A stretch of 7,059 nt of DNA from Clostridia bacterium. GTDB taxonomy: Bacteria; Bacillota; Clostridia; Christensenellales; QALW01. The stretch's first letter is position 1, and every line of letters starts with the position of its first letter. The stretch covers positions 1 through 7,059 of the forward strand of contig JAGCSD010000081.1 of assembly GCA_017964345.1 (NCBI GenBank), written 5' to 3'. This document shows positions 6,440 to 7,059 of the stretch, one piece after another. The notes beneath the pieces are model-generated. The model saw only the letters and a list, made by a program, of their open reading frames with translations, did not search any database and was not told the DNA's origin. The position numbers were made by a program, and so were the translations under genes.

Positions 6440-6449
6440 TTACGTTCGC

Positions 6450-6478
6450 ATTATAAAACGCGGCGCCTGTTTTGTCAA
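6450..6478 (-). promoter_or_regulatory. Sigma-A promoter of the glutamate synthase-glnA-ANTAR operon
   Basis: TTGACA (minus strand, 6478-6473) and TATAAT (6455-6450) are both perfect consensus hexamers separated by 17 bases. The start of transcription is predicted near 6443. AT-rich DNA (6479-6519) lies upstream and is shared with the divergent promoter. Confidence 0.9.
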
Positions 6479-6519
6479 GAAGTTTTTGAAAAAATCTTTT
6501 GAAAAATGTAAAAAAACGC

Positions 6520-6548
6520 TTGACAAGCCGCGCGAGGCGTTGTAAAAT
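6520..6548 (+). promoter_or_regulatory. Sigma-A promoter of glnN
   Basis: TTGACA (6520-6525) and TAAAAT (6543-6548) are separated by 17 bases, a near-perfect housekeeping promoter. Transcription is predicted to start near 6555, just before the first hexaloop hairpin. Its -35 box is 41 bases from that of the divergent operon. The AT-rich DNA between carries two copies of TTTTGAAAAA (6484-6493, 6497-6506), which may act as UP elements for both. Confidence 0.9.
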
Positions 6549-6558
6549 AGTCTCCGTA

Positions 6559-6642
6559 AAAGGCAAGGGCGTCTTTGAGCAATCTACTCAAAGGAGCTTT
6601 TCTCGTTATAAATAATCAAAAAGAAAGGCAAAGACGTCTTTC
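6559..6642 (+). promoter_or_regulatory. Dual-hexaloop ANTAR antiterminator target in the glnN leader
   Basis: P1 pairs AAAGGC (6559-6564) with GTCTTT (6571-6576) around loop AAGGGC. P2 pairs GAAAGGC (6623-6629) with GTCTTTC (6636-6642) around loop AAAGAC. Both loops have six bases with A at 1 and G at 4, the established signature of RNA bound by ANTAR proteins such as NasR and EutV. The two 18-base units (6559-6576 and 6624-6641) are identical at 16 positions, and the two differences lie at loop positions 3 and 5. P2 overlaps the 5' arm of the terminator (6630-6646), so binding to P1-P2 should prevent the terminator from forming. The 46-base linker is long and holds a further hairpin at 6573-6593. 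Confidence 0.8.
6573..6593 (+). promoter_or_regulatory. Linker hairpin competing with hexaloop P1
   Basis: CTTTGAG (6573-6579) pairs perfectly with CTCAAAG (6587-6593) around a seven-base loop. Its first four bases are also the 3' arm of P1, so the two hairpins exclude each other. Its loop does not have the A1/G4 pattern. It may act as a switch against P1, or be a pausing or folding element. Confidence 0.5.
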
Positions 6643-6676
6643 ATGTTTCAGACATGAGGGGCGTCTTTATCTTTTT
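6630..6676 (+). terminator. Leader terminator (attenuator) of glnN
   Basis: Bases 6630-6646 pair with 6652-6668 in a 17-pair stem (including G-U pairs at 6637, 6639 and 6640) with loop TTCAG. ATCTTTTT follows (6669-6676). An upstream CAAAAAGA (6617-6624) can also pair with TCTTTTTG (6670-6677). The stop lies 26 bases before glnN, so glnN expression needs readthrough. GGGCGTCTTT occurs both at 6567-6576 and in the 3' arm (6659-6668), so either copy can pair with 6630-6639. Confidence 0.85.
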
Positions 6677-6702
6677 GAATAAGAAAAAGGAGTGTCAAAA
6701 AT

Positions 6703-7059
6703 ATGAAAACGGTATCGGATTTTTTCGGAAGCATGGTATTTGACGACAGAGTGATGAAAGCGACGCTGTCCGCGAAAGTGTACACCTCGCTGAAAAAGAC
6801 TATCGACGAGGGCGCGCCCCTTGACCTGAGCGTTGCCAACGCCGTGGCGGAAGCCATGAAAAACTGGGCGCTGTCAAAAGGCGCTACGCATTTTACGCAT
6901 TGGTTCCAGCCGCTGACCGGCATCACCGCCGAAAAGCACGACAGTTTTATTTCGCCCTCCCCCGACGGCGGCGTCATTATGGAGTTTTCCGGAAAAGAAC
7001 TGATCCAGGGCGAGCCGGACGCCTCTTCGTTCCCGTCGGGCGGTCTGCGCGCCACGTTC
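6703..7059 (+). CDS. glnN: Type III glutamine synthetase (GlnN), N-terminal part
   Basis: ATG at 6703 follows an AAGGAG ribosome binding site by ten bases. The 119 visible codons run off the right edge; the family is usually about 700 residues. The visible part shows the family-specific N-terminus: [16 protein letters not shown] (residues 8-23), then [35 protein letters not shown], where [13 protein letters not shown] is a hallmark of GSIII, and the [10 protein letters not shown] segment at the edge. GSIII enzymes make glutamine from glutamate, ammonium and ATP in large double-ring oligomers and occur in anaerobes, Bacteroidetes and cyanobacteria. The catalytic metal ligands lie beyond the window. 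It is transcribed divergently from the glutamate synthase operon, and its leader carries a terminator and ANTAR target, so it is probably controlled by the regulator at 1121-1705. Confidence 0.92.
   Translation, partial: MKTVSDFFGSMVFDDRVMKATLSAKVYTSLKKTIDEGAPLDLSVANAVAEAMKNWALSKGATHFTHWFQPLTGITAEKHDSFISPSPDGGVIMEFSGKELIQGEPDASSFPSGGLRATF

Noticed and set aside
6507..6525. GlnR/TnrA-like operator (TGTAA ... TGACA) near the glnN promoter
   Set aside because: The spacing is nine bases where the consensus needs seven, and the right half is just the -35 box.
6575..6680. Possible leader peptide in the glnN leader, read from a TTG at about 6575 to TAA before the ribosome binding site
   Set aside because: Only a weak AAGGG precedes it, it has no run of Gln or other regulatory codons, and the region is explained by RNA hairpins.
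6550..6702. Glutamine riboswitch in the glnN leader
   Set aside because: No recognisable glnA-RNA conserved core was seen; paired hexaloops and a terminator account for the leader.
6648..7055. Minus-strand open frame opposite glnN
   Set aside because: It is the antisense shadow of a clearly recognised glutamine synthetase gene.
1..7059. CRISPR arrays, tRNA or rRNA genes, insertion sequences
   Set aside because: No regular repeat-spacer pattern, cloverleaf, rRNA segment or transposase was seen.

Overview
The window looks like chromosomal DNA of a Gram-positive, low-to-moderate-GC anaerobe of the Clostridia type. The grounds are strong GGAGG-type ribosome binding sites, TTGACA/TATAAT promoters, a lipobox lipoprotein, an ANTAR (RNA-binding) regulator in a nitrogen operon, a glutamate synthase split into three genes, and a type III glutamine synthetase next to a type I-like one. 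This placement is inference from gene style; no taxonomic marker gene is present.

Layout. Positions 1-149 (minus strand) hold the start of an exported N-acetylmuramoyl-L-alanine amidase that runs off the left edge. Positions 150-454 are non-coding and carry a dense cluster of DnaA-box-like 9-mers, two of them perfect TTATCCACA. Positions 455-1003 (minus) encode a small lipoprotein. A strong hairpin terminator at 1059-1098 separates it from a five-gene minus-strand operon read from 6355 down to 1121: class II glutamine amidotransferase, ferredoxin-fused FMN glutamate synthase domain, GXGXG domain protein, a short type I-like glutamine synthetase, and an ANTAR regulator with a degenerate receiver domain. 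From 6703 the plus strand carries the first 119 codons of a type III glutamine synthetase.

How it works together. The first three operon products are the three domains of a large-subunit-type glutamate synthase. With the glutamine synthetases they would form a GS-GOGAT ammonium-assimilation unit. The two transcription units diverge from a 348-base region (6356-6702) with two back-to-back near-perfect sigma-A promoters. Each transcript begins with a short leader that can form an intrinsic terminator. In the glnN leader the 5' arm of the terminator lies inside the second of two near-identical hairpins with six-base loops (A at loop position 1, G at 4), the recognised target architecture of ANTAR antiterminators. 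The operon leader has one such hairpin overlapping its own terminator. The simplest reading is that the ANTAR protein encoded at the operon's end prevents termination in both leaders, including its own, giving a positive autoregulatory nitrogen circuit.

The points most worth checking are this two-leader ANTAR circuit, the loss of the usual active-site flap glutamate in the type I-like glutamine synthetase, and the unexplained DnaA-box cluster.
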